A stretch of DNA of 63,364 nt from Sphingosinicella sp. CPCC 101087 (GCF_004151485.1 NZ_SBFF01000016.1:1-63364); one strand, 5' to 3'; positions 17,834-26,900 are shown, counted from the stretch's first letter. Notes: a model not told the origin generated them from the sequence alone. Numbers and translations: made by a program.

Positions 17834-18507
17834 TGAGCGACGATCCCAATGTGGCGCGCGCACGCGCGCTCGACACGGCGACGCTCAGCGACGCGCTCGA
17901 TCGGCTCGGCATCGTCGGCCAATGCTACCGGATCGCAGGACGAGATCCCGACTTTGCCATGGCGGGGCGCGCCTTCACGATGCGATGCGGCCCGGCGTCG
18001 ACGCCTCCAGGGACGGTCGGCGACTATATCGACGACGTGCCGGTCGGCCACGTCGTCGTGATCGACAATGGCGGGCGAGAGGACGCGACGATCTGGGGTG
18101 ACATATTGACCGAGATCGCCCACCGCCGCGGCCTCGCCGGAACCGTCATCGACGGAATCAACCGTGACGTCGCGCTCTGTCGCAAGCTCGGCTATCCCGT
18201 GTTCAGCCGCGGCCACTGGATGAGGACGGGCAAGGACCGCGTCCAGGTCGAGGAGACGGACTGCGTGGTCGAGATCGGCGGCGCCCGCGTCGCGCCCGGC
18301 GACATCGTGCGCGGCGACGCGGACGGCGTGATCGTCATTCCACAGGCGCACGAGACGGACGTGCTCGGCGCAGCCGAGGAGATACAGGACGCCGAGGCCC
18401 GCATACGCGAGGCCTGCCGGGGCGGCATGCGCCTCGACGAGGCCCGCGCCCAGTTCAAATACCACCAGCTTCAGACAAGACAGAAACAAGAGGGACGCTC
18501 GGAATGA
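17833..18507 (+). CDS. RraA/LigK-family aldolase-like protein 2
   Basis: A 224-residue paralogue of the preceding gene. It carries the corresponding segments GHVVVIDNGGREDATIWGD near residue 72 and GINRDVALCRKLGYPVFSRG near 110, so the Arg-Asp pair is kept. Its start overlaps the previous stop (TGATG), and its own stop overlaps the LigJ-like start. Two divergent family members side by side suggest either a heteromeric aldolase or two sequential or alternative substrates. The C-terminus is longer and charged (KYHQLQTRQKQEGRSE). Role inferred from family and operon: retro-aldol cleavage of a 4-hydroxy-2-oxo acid. Confidence 0.88.
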   Translation: MSDDPNVARARALDTATLSDALDRLGIVGQCYRIAGRDPDFAMAGRAFTMRCGPASTPPGTVGDYIDDVPVGHVVVIDNGGREDATIWGDILTEIAHRRGLAGTVIDGINRDVALCRKLGYPVFSRGHWMRTGKDRVQVEETDCVVEIGGARVAPGDIVRGDADGVIVIPQAHETDVLGAAEEIQDAEARIREACRGGMRLDEARAQFKYHQLQTRQKQEGRSE

Positions 18508-19502
18508 TCATCGATTGCCACGGCCATGTCAGCGCGCCGGTGGAGCTCTGGGCGTACAAAGCGGGCCTGCTCGCGCATCGCGGCTCGCATGGGCGGGGCG
18601 GCGTCAGGGTCACGGACGAGCAGCTGATGGCGGCCGCCCATCACAAGGAAACCTGGCCCGACGGCCATGTCGAATTGCTGCACAGCCACGGCACCGATCT
18701 GCAGCTCATCTCTCCGCGGCCGTTCCAGATGATGAACTCGGCCAAGCCGGCGCGGCTGGTCCACTGGTTCTGCGAGGAAGTGAACACGATCATCCATCGC
18801 CAGTGCACGCTGCTGCCCAACCTGTTCATTCCCGTCGCCGGCTTGCCCCAGGCGGCGGGGGAGCCGATCGAGGCCTGCTTTCCGGAGATGGATCGCTGTG
18901 CCTCGATGGGCTTCAAGGGCTTCCTGCTGAACCCGGACCCCTATGAAAACGGCGAGGAGGAGGCTCCGCCACTCGGCGACCGTTATTGGTATCCGCTCTA
19001 CGAAAAGCTCTGCGAGCTCGACCTGCCGGCCCACATCCATGCCACCGGCTCGCAATCCGAGCGTACGCCTTATTCGCTTCACTTCATCAACGAAGAGACG
19101 ATCGCGACCTACAATCTCTGCACATCGTCGGTGCTCGACGATTTCCCGGAGCTCAAGATCGTCGTCAGCCATGGGGGCGGCGCGATTCCCTATCAGCTCG
19201 GCCGTTTCGAGTCCCAGTCGCGGCGAACCAAGCACTTGTTCTCGGAGCGTATGGCGAAGCTCTATTTCGACACCGTGCTCTACACCGAAGAGGCGCTGCG
19301 CCTCCTGATCAAGACGGTGGGGCCGGACCGTTGCCTCTTCGGTTCGGAATGTCCGGGGGTCGGCTCGACCATCGACCCTGCCACCGGTCACACGATGGAC
19401 CATATCGCCCCCTTCATCGCCAGGTTCGACTTCCTGAGCGATGCGGACAAGAAGCTGATCTTCGAAGACAATGCGAGGAAGGTGTTCAACCTCGACGTCT
19501 GA
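18504..19502 (+). CDS. Amidohydrolase-2 family protein, LigJ-like (4-oxalomesaconate hydratase-like)
   Basis: A 332-residue TIM-barrel metal enzyme. It opens with MIIDCHGHVSAP, the HxH metal motif, and continues with FLLNPDPYENG near residue 140, HIHATGSQS near 175, VVSHGGGAIPYQLGRF near 214 and LFGSECPGVGS near 278. This order and spacing resemble LigJ, the 4-oxalomesaconate hydratase of the protocatechuate 4,5-cleavage pathway (IIDCHGH, LNPDP, HGGGAVPYHWGRF). A plain decarboxylase or lactonase of the same superfamily remains possible. The gene overlaps RraA-2 by 4 nt and ends 34 nt before the convergent FAD oxidoreductase gene. LigB-like, LigK-like and LigJ-like proteins together argue for a ring-cleavage operon. 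Confidence 0.88.
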   Translation: MIIDCHGHVSAPVELWAYKAGLLAHRGSHGRGGVRVTDEQLMAAAHHKETWPDGHVELLHSHGTDLQLISPRPFQMMNSAKPARLVHWFCEEVNTIIHRQCTLLPNLFIPVAGLPQAAGEPIEACFPEMDRCASMGFKGFLLNPDPYENGEEEAPPLGDRYWYPLYEKLCELDLPAHIHATGSQSERTPYSLHFINEETIATYNLCTSSVLDDFPELKIVVSHGGGAIPYQLGRFESQSRRTKHLFSERMAKLYFDTVLYTEEALRLLIKTVGPDRCLFGSECPGVGSTIDPATGHTMDHIAPFIARFDFLSDADKKLIFEDNARKVFNLDV

Positions 19503-19536
19503 ACGGCGGTCTCGCGCCGGCCTTCGCCCCGCGACC

Positions 19537-21231
19537 CTATCCGGATGCCGCCCGGCTATGTTCGGGCGCGGCGGCAACGGGCGCTTCGTCCCCGATATGG
19601 AGCAAGGCGCCCTGAGCGCGTAGCGCCTGCTGCACGGCCGTGACGTCGACGTCGCGCGGTACCACGCCGGCCCGGACCGCGATGGCGGCAGCGGCGCCGG
19701 CGGCCTCGCCCATAGACATGCAGGTCGCCTGGTCGCGGACCGCGCCCAATGCTGCGAAGGTGGTCGAGACGCAGCGGCCGGCGACGAGAAGGCCCTCGAC
19801 GCCCCGGGGCAGGAGGATGCGGTACGGGATATCGTAGGGCGCCTTGAACGGCGAGGCGACGCCGTCGCCCCAAAGGCCGGTGACGCTGTGCAGGTCCGGT
19901 CCGCGCGGACCGCCCTTGGCGATGACGTCAGGAAAGCGGCGCCCCGTCAGCACGTCGTCTTCCGTCAGCATGTAGTCGCCGATGATGCGCCTGCCTTCGC
20001 GGGCGCCTCCGGTCGGCGATTCCATGACGATATACGCCTCCTCGAAGCCGGGGATGCGCTCGCGAAGGAAGTTGAGGTACACGCGGTTGAGCTTGCGGCG
20101 GTAGATCAGCGACTTGCTGACTTCCTCCTCGTCGGTGTGGTCGTACCAGACCTCGTAGACGCCGGACATCATCTGGCCATGGCGGATCTTTCCGTGGCGG
20201 AAGATGCCGAGATTGCCGAACCGGGGCGGCGGATAGACCGGCTCCGCCGCGCCCAGAAGCAGCGGCACCTTGCCCGCCTTGATATAGTCCACCCATTCGC
20301 GGTCGAGTCCGGCGGGAAGCGGCATGTACTTGCCGTCCGGGCCTTTGGGCGCGGTGGCCTTCCCCGGGATCGGACCGCCGGCCGCCGGCGAGAGGCGGAG
20401 CTTCGGGATGCCGCCGGCCGCCCGGATGCGGTCGACCTCGTCCCAGTCGGTGGGCTGGACGACGGGCTCCTGATAGATCGTCTCGCCCGTGAGCGACTTG
20501 TAGACGTTGGCCGGGCGACCGCCGCCCATCAGTTCCGAGCGCTCGCGCTCCAGCTCCTCGCGCTCCTCCTGCGTGAGGTTCGGCTGGGCGCGAAGCCAGG
20601 CGATCAGCTTGTCGATGTCGATTCCGCCGATCTGCATGTCCATCGAGCCGCCATGATGACGTCCATCCTCTTCGCGGCCATGGTTGAAGGGTGCCCCCGC
20701 GCGCGCGGCGATGTCGCCGTCGGCCGAAGCGTCGACGACGACGTCCGCCGTCACCACCTGGCCGCCCGACTTGTTCGCGATCGCGACGCCCTTGACGCAT
20801 CCGTCGTCGACGAAAGCGTCGAACACGACGGTGTTGAACAGCACGTCGACCCCGGCTTCTTCCATCATCTCGTCGAGGAGGCTGGTCATCATCACCGAGT
20901 CGGTGGGGTGACGCGCGGTGGGCGGGCCTTCGGGCGCGCCGCCGATCGCCTGGATGCGGTGGAGGATCTCGAGCGAGATGCCTTTCACGACCTCGGTCCC
21001 GACGCCCTTTTCGATGATATAGCCGTTGATTCCGATCCCGCCGATCCCGCCGCCGGTCATCATGCCGCCGAGATAGCCGACGCGCTCGATCAGCATCACG
21101 TCGGCGCCGTTGCGCGCCGCGCTCAGCGCCGCGACGCAACCGGCCGGTCCGCCGCCCACGACCACCACGTCCTTCTTCTTCGCCAGCTTCAGCGACGCGC
21201 TGAAAGCGCCCTCCTGGCCCAGCACCGGCAT
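19537..21231 (-). CDS. FAD-dependent oxidoreductase (PF12831-type)
   Basis: A 564-residue flavoprotein. The dinucleotide-binding motif VVVGGGPAGCVAALSAARNG lies near residue 23, the LIERVGYLGGMMTGG loop near 47, and the second FAD motif (VEGLLVAGRCVS, GEAAGAAAAIA) near 490-530. Family members are poorly characterised FAD proteins, often annotated only as FAD-dependent oxidoreductases. ATG 21231 follows CGGAGGAAGAAGT. The Rieske oxygenase gene lies upstream on the same strand. A second Rieske/FAD oxidoreductase pair exists at 32519-35388, so a functional link to ring oxidation or demethylation is likely but unproven. The acidic repeat LTQEEREELERERSEL near residue 225 is a small helical insert. 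Confidence 0.9.
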   Translation of the reverse strand: MPVLGQEGAFSASLKLAKKKDVVVVGGGPAGCVAALSAARNGADVMLIERVGYLGGMMTGGGIGGIGINGYIIEKGVGTEVVKGISLEILHRIQAIGGAPEGPPTARHPTDSVMMTSLLDEMMEEAGVDVLFNTVVFDAFVDDGCVKGVAIANKSGGQVVTADVVVDASADGDIAARAGAPFNHGREEDGRHHGGSMDMQIGGIDIDKLIAWLRAQPNLTQEEREELERERSELMGGGRPANVYKSLTGETIYQEPVVQPTDWDEVDRIRAAGGIPKLRLSPAAGGPIPGKATAPKGPDGKYMPLPAGLDREWVDYIKAGKVPLLLGAAEPVYPPPRFGNLGIFRHGKIRHGQMMSGVYEVWYDHTDEEEVSKSLIYRRKLNRVYLNFLRERIPGFEEAYIVMESPTGGAREGRRIIGDYMLTEDDVLTGRRFPDVIAKGGPRGPDLHSVTGLWGDGVASPFKAPYDIPYRILLPRGVEGLLVAGRCVSTTFAALGAVRDQATCMSMGEAAGAAAAIAVRAGVVPRDVDVTAVQQALRAQGALLHIGDEAPVAAAPEHSRAASG

Positions 21232-21360
21232 ACTTCTTCCTCCGCGTCCGAGTTCGAGCCGGTCATAGATGAAAATACATATTATGAACAGAGTGTATTA
21301 CAGTTAGGAGGGATGGCCGGACCTCGCCCGAGGTGTGGGGACCCGGCCGGCGTTGGGCAC

Positions 21361-21390
21361 AAGAAACCCGGCCGGATCGCTCCGGCCGGG
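21361..21390 (-). terminator. Rho-independent terminator downstream of the Rieske oxygenase gene
   Basis: A perfect 9-bp stem with a 6-nt loop, CCCGGCCGG-N6-CCGGCCGGG (21367-21390), lies 44 nt beyond the Rieske stop. In the minus direction it is followed by TTTCTT. The stem is strong but the U-tract is short. It would separate the Rieske transcript from the FAD oxidoreductase gene, whose own promoter must then lie in 21232-21360. Confidence 0.6.
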
Positions 21391-21433
21391 CAGATTTCCC
21401 CCCTGGATGGGAGGAGAAAGATCGAGCCGACGC

Positions 21434-22708
21434 CTAGGCGTCTACATAGCCCTTGGAATCCTGCGCGATCCCCATCGCCTGCTCCTGGAGGAGGCGCACC
21501 GCCTCGGGCTGGCCGTACTGAAAGATGAAGCGCTTGAGGTGCAGGGCGCCGCCCGCCTTGATCTCCTCGGCGGTCATCCCTTCGGTCACTGCTTCGCGGT
21601 CGATCGTGGGCAACGGCACCCTCTCGTTGATTGTCGGATCGCGGATCACGCCCTTGGGATCCTCGCCGTTCCTGACCTTTTCGATGTCGCGCAGGAATTG
21701 GCGGCGCATCATGCCTACGCCCTTATCCGACAGGCCGAGATGCTCCTGCGTGCGGTCGGAGATCCTCCCCTGGCCGATCCAGGCGACGAAATCCTGGTTC
21801 ATCACGTGACTCGTGATCCACTCGCCCTTCTCGTCCTTGATCGGCCCGTACCAGACAGGGATCGAGTTCTGCTCGTAGGGTTCCTGGTCCTTCGGCACCC
21901 GCGTGAAGAACCAGGCGATGCTCAGCATGTTCTCGTCGTCGACCGGCACGCGATATTCGAAATGGTCTCCGGTGAACATGGCGTTGGGCCAGAGGCAGGC
22001 GCGTCCGATCGTCCACAGCGGGTGGTTCTCGTCGGTGTCCTCGCGGATGCGATTGTAGGTGAAGCCATATTCATATTCGCGGAAGTCGATCTTGAGGTGC
22101 TTGGGCCCGTAAGGGCCGAGCTCGCCGCGCAGCCGCTTGCTCCAATTGGCGTGCATCCATTCGAAGTGGATCGGGTCGATCGAATTCTCCTGTCCCTGAA
22201 GCCAGTTGCAGGGCAGTTCGGAGATCACGATCTGGCGGAATCCGTTGTTCCAGGAGAAAGGCTCCCAATCCGGCAGCTCGGGCGCCGGCGCCGGACCCAT
22301 ATAGGCCCAGAGCAGCCCGCCCTTGCTTCGGACCGGGTAGGACTTGATCGTGATCCGGTCCTTGTACCGGCCCGACGGGTTGGCGGTTTCCTCATAGGGC
22401 TGGTCGAGGCACTTGCCGTCGCGGCCGAACAGCCAGCCGTGATAGGAACATCTGAGGCCGCATTCCTCGACCATTCCATAGGCCATGTCGGCGCGGCGGT
22501 GCGGACAGTGGCGGTCCACCAACCCATAATTGCCGGACAGATCCTTGTAGAGGACCAGGTCCTCGCCGAGGATGCGGACGGCCTTGGTCGTGCGCTTCTC
22601 GAACTCGCTTTCGCCACCGATCGGGTGCCAGTAGCGGCGCAGCAATTCTCCCATGGGGGTGCCTGGGCCGACCCGGGTCAACAGCTGGTTCTGTTCCTCG
22701 GACAGCAT
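21434..22708 (-). CDS. Rieske non-heme iron oxygenase, alpha subunit (LigX/phthalate-dioxygenase-like)
   Basis: A 424-residue oxygenase. The Rieske [2Fe-2S] ligands are C68-x-H70 (CPHRR) and C87-xx-H90 (CSYHGW). The mononuclear iron site is NWLQGQENSIDPIHFEWMH, with the D-x2-H-x4-H pattern. The opening MLSEEQNQLLTRVGPGTPMG is typical of the aromatic O-demethylase/phthalate 4,5-dioxygenase branch. Such enzymes hydroxylate rings or remove aryl methyl groups with electrons from a separate ferredoxin and reductase, neither of which is in the window. ATG 22708 follows GGGAGAGGAAGAG; the frame extends to 22789, but that would run through the operator. The gene is divergent from a MarR gene whose probable operator lies between them. 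Confidence 0.94.
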   Translation of the reverse strand: MLSEEQNQLLTRVGPGTPMGELLRRYWHPIGGESEFEKRTTKAVRILGEDLVLYKDLSGNYGLVDRHCPHRRADMAYGMVEECGLRCSYHGWLFGRDGKCLDQPYEETANPSGRYKDRITIKSYPVRSKGGLLWAYMGPAPAPELPDWEPFSWNNGFRQIVISELPCNWLQGQENSIDPIHFEWMHANWSKRLRGELGPYGPKHLKIDFREYEYGFTYNRIREDTDENHPLWTIGRACLWPNAMFTGDHFEYRVPVDDENMLSIAWFFTRVPKDQEPYEQNSIPVWYGPIKDEKGEWITSHVMNQDFVAWIGQGRISDRTQEHLGLSDKGVGMMRRQFLRDIEKVRNGEDPKGVIRDPTINERVPLPTIDREAVTEGMTAEEIKAGGALHLKRFIFQYGQPEAVRLLQEQAMGIAQDSKGYVDA

Positions 22709-22763
22709 CTCTTCCTCTCCCGCGGAGCCGCAGCCACGCCCGGCTCCACTTTGTTCTCCGTAG

Positions 22764-22792
22764 GACAATTTCATTGTCTCAAACAACAATAT
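22764..22792. promoter_or_regulatory. Operator C, copy 1, between the Rieske and MarR genes
   Basis: Perfect inverted repeat GACAAT-TTC-ATTGTC (22764-22778) followed by a further half-site in ACAACAATAT (22783-22792). The last ten bases recur at 23560-23569 upstream of the aldehyde dehydrogenase. The location between divergent genes, next to a MarR gene, fits an autoregulatory operator. Binding is inferred. Confidence 0.5.
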
Positions 22793-22894
22793 CCGTCAAG
22801 CCAGGATTGACCCACGACGCTTTCTCGAGGAGCCGCGCTTGTGTGAGCGGGCCACCCCGTCTTATGCTGGCGTGCGATCGACAGGGGTTCATGC

Positions 22895-23518
22895 GTGGCG
22901 ACGAGGAAAGGCGAGCAGGCGACGAAGCCGCCGAGCTTCCGCAATCTGATGACCTTCCGCCTCCACCGCGTGGCGCGCATCTCGGAACGGATATCCGAGC
23001 AATATTATCGAAAGCACCTCGACCTCTCCCTGCCCGAATGCCGAGTCATCGGAATCACGGCGGGCTTCGGATCGGTCTCGTTCAAGCGGGTCGCCGCCGC
23101 CGCCAATCTGGAAAAGAGCTATGCCAGCCGCGTGGTATCCTCGCTGGTCGAGCGCGGCATCATGGAGAAGAGCCCGAACCCACAGGATAGCCGCTCGGTG
23201 CTGCTGCAGCTCACCGACCATGGGAAGGGGGTGCACGAGCAGACCTATGCCCTCGCGCTGAGTCTGAACGAGCTGCTTCAGGCCCCCTTCCGGCGCGGGC
23301 AGGTGGCAGATTTCGTGGCCTTCCTGAACACGCTCGAGCAACAGCTCGAACGGACGAGCGGAATGATCGAGGCTGGCGGCGATCTGGGCCAGGCGCCCGC
23401 ACTTATGGCTCCGGTAGCAGAATCACTGTCCGCCGAACCGGGCCAGTCCTTCATGCTGGATCGCGCCTTTGCGCAGCAGCTCCACGACATGCTGGGCCAG
23501 TATCTGGCCAAGGATTGA
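22895..23518 (+). CDS. MarR-family transcriptional regulator 1
   Basis: A 207-residue winged-helix regulator. The core runs from LMTFRLHRVARISERISEQY (helix 1) through VSFKRVAAAANLEKSYASRVVSSLVERG (helix-turn-helix, near residues 60-90) to the wing PNPQDSRSVLLQLTDHG near 95-112. The last 60 residues are an extra tail beyond the usual 140-150-residue MarR length. Start is GTG 22895. It is divergent from the Rieske gene and just upstream of the aldehyde dehydrogenase gene. Related half-sites (ACAACAATAT) flank it on both sides, so it probably controls both neighbours and itself in response to an aromatic ligand. Confidence 0.92.
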   Translation: MATRKGEQATKPPSFRNLMTFRLHRVARISERISEQYYRKHLDLSLPECRVIGITAGFGSVSFKRVAAAANLEKSYASRVVSSLVERGIMEKSPNPQDSRSVLLQLTDHGKGVHEQTYALALSLNELLQAPFRRGQVADFVAFLNTLEQQLERTSGMIEAGGDLGQAPALMAPVAESLSAEPGQSFMLDRAFAQQLHDMLGQYLAKD

Positions 23519-23547
23519 GCATTTTACGTCCGTGAATCGAATCCGGG

Positions 23548-23569
23548 TTGTGGATTCAGACAACAATAT
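23548..23569. promoter_or_regulatory. Operator C-like site, copy 2, upstream of the aldehyde dehydrogenase gene
   Basis: TTGT-N8-ACAACAATAT, sharing the ten-base ACAACAATAT with the site at 22783-22792. It lies 36 nt upstream of the aldehyde dehydrogenase start and 29 nt after the MarR stop. It is less symmetric than copy 1. Confidence 0.35.
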
Positions 23570-23605
23570 TCATGATCCCGCGAAAGCAGCTCGCGGGAGA
23601 TGGAA

Positions 23606-25057
23606 ATGAGCGAGACCGATGCACTGGCGCGCCTGGCGCCGTCTGACGGAGCGAATGCCCATCTGATCGACGGGCAGCTGATCACCGGCAATCGCTTCTT
23701 CGAGGTGGTGAATCCGGCAACCGGTCGGGCCTTCGCCCTCTGTCCGGACGCATCGCAATTCGAACTCGACAAAGCCGTCGCCGCCGCGCGCCGTGCCTTT
23801 CCGGCCTGGGGCGCCTTAGGCTTCGCACGCCGGCGCGAGCTGATATTCGAGCTGGCGGACCGCATTGCGGCGGCCGCCGATGAACTTGCGCCACTCTTGA
23901 CCAGCGAGCATGGCAAACCGCTCGAGCAGGCGAAGCTGGAGCTTTCCCTCTCCGCCCACCACATGAAGCAACTCGCCTCACTGGAATTGCCAGACGAGTT
24001 GCTCCGCGACGATGCGCGCGGCCGAGTCGAACTGCGTTATCATCCGCTCGGCGTGGTCGGCGCCATCGCGCCGTGGAACTTCCCCGTGGCGTTGGCCATG
24101 CACAAGGTCGCCCAGGCGCTCTATACCGGCAACACCCTGGTGCTGAAGCCATCGCCCTTCACGCCGTTGACGACGCTCGCAGTCGGAAGGCTGGCCGCGG
24201 ACCTGTTGCCTCCGGGCGTGCTCAACTTGGTCGCCGGGGGCAACGATCTCGGCGCCTGGATGACGGCGCACGAGGATATCGACAAGATCAGCTTCACCGG
24301 CTCGGTCGCCACCGGGAAGAGGGTGCTTGCCGCCGCCGCTGGAACGCTGAAGCGGGTGACGCTGGAACTGGGCGGCAATGACGCGACGCTCGTGCTCGAG
24401 GATGCGGACCTCGACCTCGCGGCGGCCGGAATCGCGCGCAGCGGCTTCTTCAACTGCGGCCAGATCTGCATGGCGATCAAGCGCGTCTATGTCGCGGAAA
24501 GCGTGCGCGACGATTTGCTGGAGAAGCTGGTCGCCAAGGTCTCGGCCCTCAAGGTCGGCGTCGGCACCGAGCCCGATACCGACATGGGGCCGATCCAGAA
24601 TGCAGTCCAGTTCGAGAAGGTGAAGGCCTATCTCGAGGATGCCATCGGGCGGCCGGGGGCCGAGGTGCTGACCGGCGGCCGCGTCCGTGGAGGGGAGGGC
24701 TATTTCATCGAGCCGACCATCATCGCCGGCCTCGGCGAAGATGCGCCCTTGGTTCGCGAGGAGCAGTTCGGTCCGGTGCTACCGGTACTGACCTTCACGT
24801 CGGTAGACGAGGCGATCGCGCGCGCCAACGATACGCGCTTCGGCCTTGGCGCCTCGGTCTGGAGCCGGGACGAGGCCCGGGCCAGGGCCGTGGCGGGACA
24901 GCTGATGGCGGGTACGGTCTGGATCAACCGGCACGGCCTCAACGAATCCGACGTGCCCTTCGGGGGAATGAAGGAGTCGGGCTACGGACGCGAGCATGGC
25001 GTCCTCGGCATTCGCGCCTATCAGGAGCTGCAGGTAGTAAGCCGGCCCTCCTCCTGA
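23606..25057 (+). CDS. NAD(P)-dependent aldehyde dehydrogenase (aryl-aldehyde type likely)
   Basis: A 483-residue aldehyde dehydrogenase. It shows GAIAPWNFPVALAMHK near residue 155, the catalytic Glu in VTLELGGNDATLV near 255, the nucleophile in FFNCGQICMA near 290, and the C-terminal PFGGMKESGYGREHG. ATG 23606 is chosen because GGGAG lies six bases upstream; an in-frame ATG at 23600 is too close to it. The enzyme oxidises an aldehyde to the acid. In this locus the likely source is the aryl aldehyde released by the feruloyl-CoA hydratase/lyase homologue or by a benzoylformate-type decarboxylase, so a vanillin- or benzaldehyde-dehydrogenase-like role is inferred. The MarR gene is immediately upstream. 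Confidence 0.93.
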   Translation: MSETDALARLAPSDGANAHLIDGQLITGNRFFEVVNPATGRAFALCPDASQFELDKAVAAARRAFPAWGALGFARRRELIFELADRIAAAADELAPLLTSEHGKPLEQAKLELSLSAHHMKQLASLELPDELLRDDARGRVELRYHPLGVVGAIAPWNFPVALAMHKVAQALYTGNTLVLKPSPFTPLTTLAVGRLAADLLPPGVLNLVAGGNDLGAWMTAHEDIDKISFTGSVATGKRVLAAAAGTLKRVTLELGGNDATLVLEDADLDLAAAGIARSGFFNCGQICMAIKRVYVAESVRDDLLEKLVAKVSALKVGVGTEPDTDMGPIQNAVQFEKVKAYLEDAIGRPGAEVLTGGRVRGGEGYFIEPTIIAGLGEDAPLVREEQFGPVLPVLTFTSVDEAIARANDTRFGLGASVWSRDEARARAVAGQLMAGTVWINRHGLNESDVPFGGMKESGYGREHGVLGIRAYQELQVVSRPSS

Positions 25058-25181
25058 TGGCGCGCGGGCATCTTGCTCACCACCGTCGCCACGTGCCGAG
25101 CCTCCCGATGACCGGGACCGATCGAGATGTCCAGCGCGGCAGTGACGGGGAGCGATGGCGGCCGAAGCACTCGGCGTTTGA

Positions 25182-26900
25182 CTAGGCGTGGCGGGCGACC
25201 TTCACTTCGATAAGCGCTTGCCTTCTTTCCTCCCGGATCACGCGCGCCGCCTCGGCGAGCGTCGCGGCCAGGTCCTCCGCGCGCTCCACCCGCGCGGCCC
25301 ACGCGCGCGAGGCCTCGGCGATCTTGCAGAAGTCGGGAAGGGGATCGAGCGAGGTGATCGGCATGACATTCGCCCGGGCCGCGTGACCTTGCGGATAGAT
25401 GCCGAGCGTCGAGCCGCGAACAGCGCCCCAGATGCCGTTATTGTAAACCACCGTGAGCAGGGGCAGGCGATGCGCCTCCGCCACCTGATGGCAGGCGACC
25501 GGGTTGGAGAACATGTAGCTGCCGTCGCCCACCGTGGCGATCACCAGTCGGTCGCGATCGGCGAGCTGCACGCCGAGAGCCGTCGGCAAGCCCCATCCGA
25601 GCCCGCCTGAAATCGGATTCTGAAAGAATTGATGGCCTTTCAGCGTCGGCACGAACTCGGCCTTGGCGCCGAGCTCGGTAACGATGCAGCCATGATCGCC
25701 GACCAGCTCGGCGAGCGCGCGGGTCACGAACGCCGCCGACATCGGCGGGCCCGCCTGCGCGGCTTTGGCCTCGAGCGCGGCGCGAATGAGCGCGTTGCGT
25801 TCGGCGACGGCTCTGAAACGCCCGCTGCGATCCCTGACCGGCATGGCCGCGTCGAGCGCGGCGACGATGTCGGCGGATTCGCCGGTCAGTGCGAGATCGA
25901 CAGCGAAGCCGCGAATGGGGGTCTCTACCTGGTGCGGGTCGGGTCCGGCCTGGATCACCGTGGCATTGTCGGCGAAGCCGTGCCGGTGCGGCAGCCATGG
26001 GACGATCGAGTCGAGCACCAGCACCACGTCCGCCTTGGCGAGATCCTCGCTATGATCGTAGCCGGCATGCATCGGAGAAGTGCCCGCGATGGAGAGCTGG
26101 GACGGCCAGAACTCGACCACCGGAATGGCGTGCTTTTCGGCGAAGGCCGTGAGCCGGTCGAAGCCGCCGTCCCGCGCGCCGAGGCGGAATGCGACGATCA
26201 GCGGACTTTTCGCGGCGTCGAGTAGCCGCGCCGCTTCAGCGACCGCATCCGGATGAGGCGCGGCCCGGGCGGGGGCGTTGCGCGGCGGTGTCTCGCGATA
26301 GGTGGCGACGCCGCACAAGGTCTCGCGCGGCAGCCCCAGATAGACGGGGCCGCGGGGACTGGAGGTGGCGATCGCGACGCCCCGGTCCACGAGGGCAGCC
26401 ATCTGGGCCGGATGCGAAAGCGTCGCGTCCCACTTCACCGGCTCACGCACCATTGCCGCCTGGTCTCGCATATTCTGGCCCCAGTTGATCGGCGAGTTGC
26501 GGTGGCCGAGCGGGCCATGTTCCGTGGCCGGAGTGAGGCCGCTGGCGAGGATGATCGGCACCTGGTCCGAGGCGGCGTTGATCAGCCCCATCACGCAATT
26601 GGCGAGGCCGACATTGGTGTGGACCATCACCGCCTGGGGCCGTCCGGTCGCGAGGTAGTAGCCGTGCGCCATGCCCATCGCCGCGGTCTCGTGCGGCACG
26701 ACCACTGGTCGCGGCACCTTGAAGTCCGCAACCTGAGCATGAGCAAAGCCCTCGATTATGGGGGCGAAATCGGTGCCGCCATTGGCGAAGAGATAGTCCA
26801 CGCCGTTTGCGGCTAGGCGGCGCAGGAAAATCTCCCCGGCCGTGGCTTCGATTTCCGGAAGTGCTTGTTCTTTGGGAGCTGACGCGGCGGCAGGGTTCAT
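25182..26900 (-). CDS. Thiamine-diphosphate-dependent 2-oxoacid decarboxylase/synthase-like enzyme
   Basis: A complete 572-residue ThDP enzyme. The catalytic Glu is in VVPHETAAMGMAHG near residue 70. The central domain spans about 215-345. The ThDP/Mg site GDGSYMFSNP...YNN lies near 450-482. ATG 26900 follows GGGAGAGAGAGATC; upstream in-frame residues would sit in the divergent promoter. Family members include acetolactate synthase, benzoylformate decarboxylase and oxalyl-CoA decarboxylase. With an FMN 2-hydroxyacid dehydrogenase and an aldehyde dehydrogenase nearby, decarboxylation of an aryl-glyoxylate to the aldehyde is attractive (inference). It is divergent from the MetE-like gene. Confidence 0.9.
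   Translation of the reverse strand: MNPAAASAPKEQALPEIEATAGEIFLRRLAANGVDYLFANGGTDFAPIIEGFAHAQVADFKVPRPVVVPHETAAMGMAHGYYLATGRPQAVMVHTNVGLANCVMGLINAASDQVPIILASGLTPATEHGPLGHRNSPINWGQNMRDQAAMVREPVKWDATLSHPAQMAALVDRGVAIATSSPRGPVYLGLPRETLCGVATYRETPPRNAPARAAPHPDAVAEAARLLDAAKSPLIVAFRLGARDGGFDRLTAFAEKHAIPVVEFWPSQLSIAGTSPMHAGYDHSEDLAKADVVLVLDSIVPWLPHRHGFADNATVIQAGPDPHQVETPIRGFAVDLALTGESADIVAALDAAMPVRDRSGRFRAVAERNALIRAALEAKAAQAGPPMSAAFVTRALAELVGDHGCIVTELGAKAEFVPTLKGHQFFQNPISGGLGWGLPTALGVQLADRDRLVIATVGDGSYMFSNPVACHQVAEAHRLPLLTVVYNNGIWGAVRGSTLGIYPQGHAARANVMPITSLDPLPDFCKIAEASRAWAARVERAEDLAATLAEAARVIREERRQALIEVKVARHA

Noticed and set aside
19888-22810. Long plus-strand frames opposite the FAD oxidoreductase and Rieske genes
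   Set aside because: Both minus-strand genes have intact motifs and ribosome-binding sites; the plus frames are shadows.
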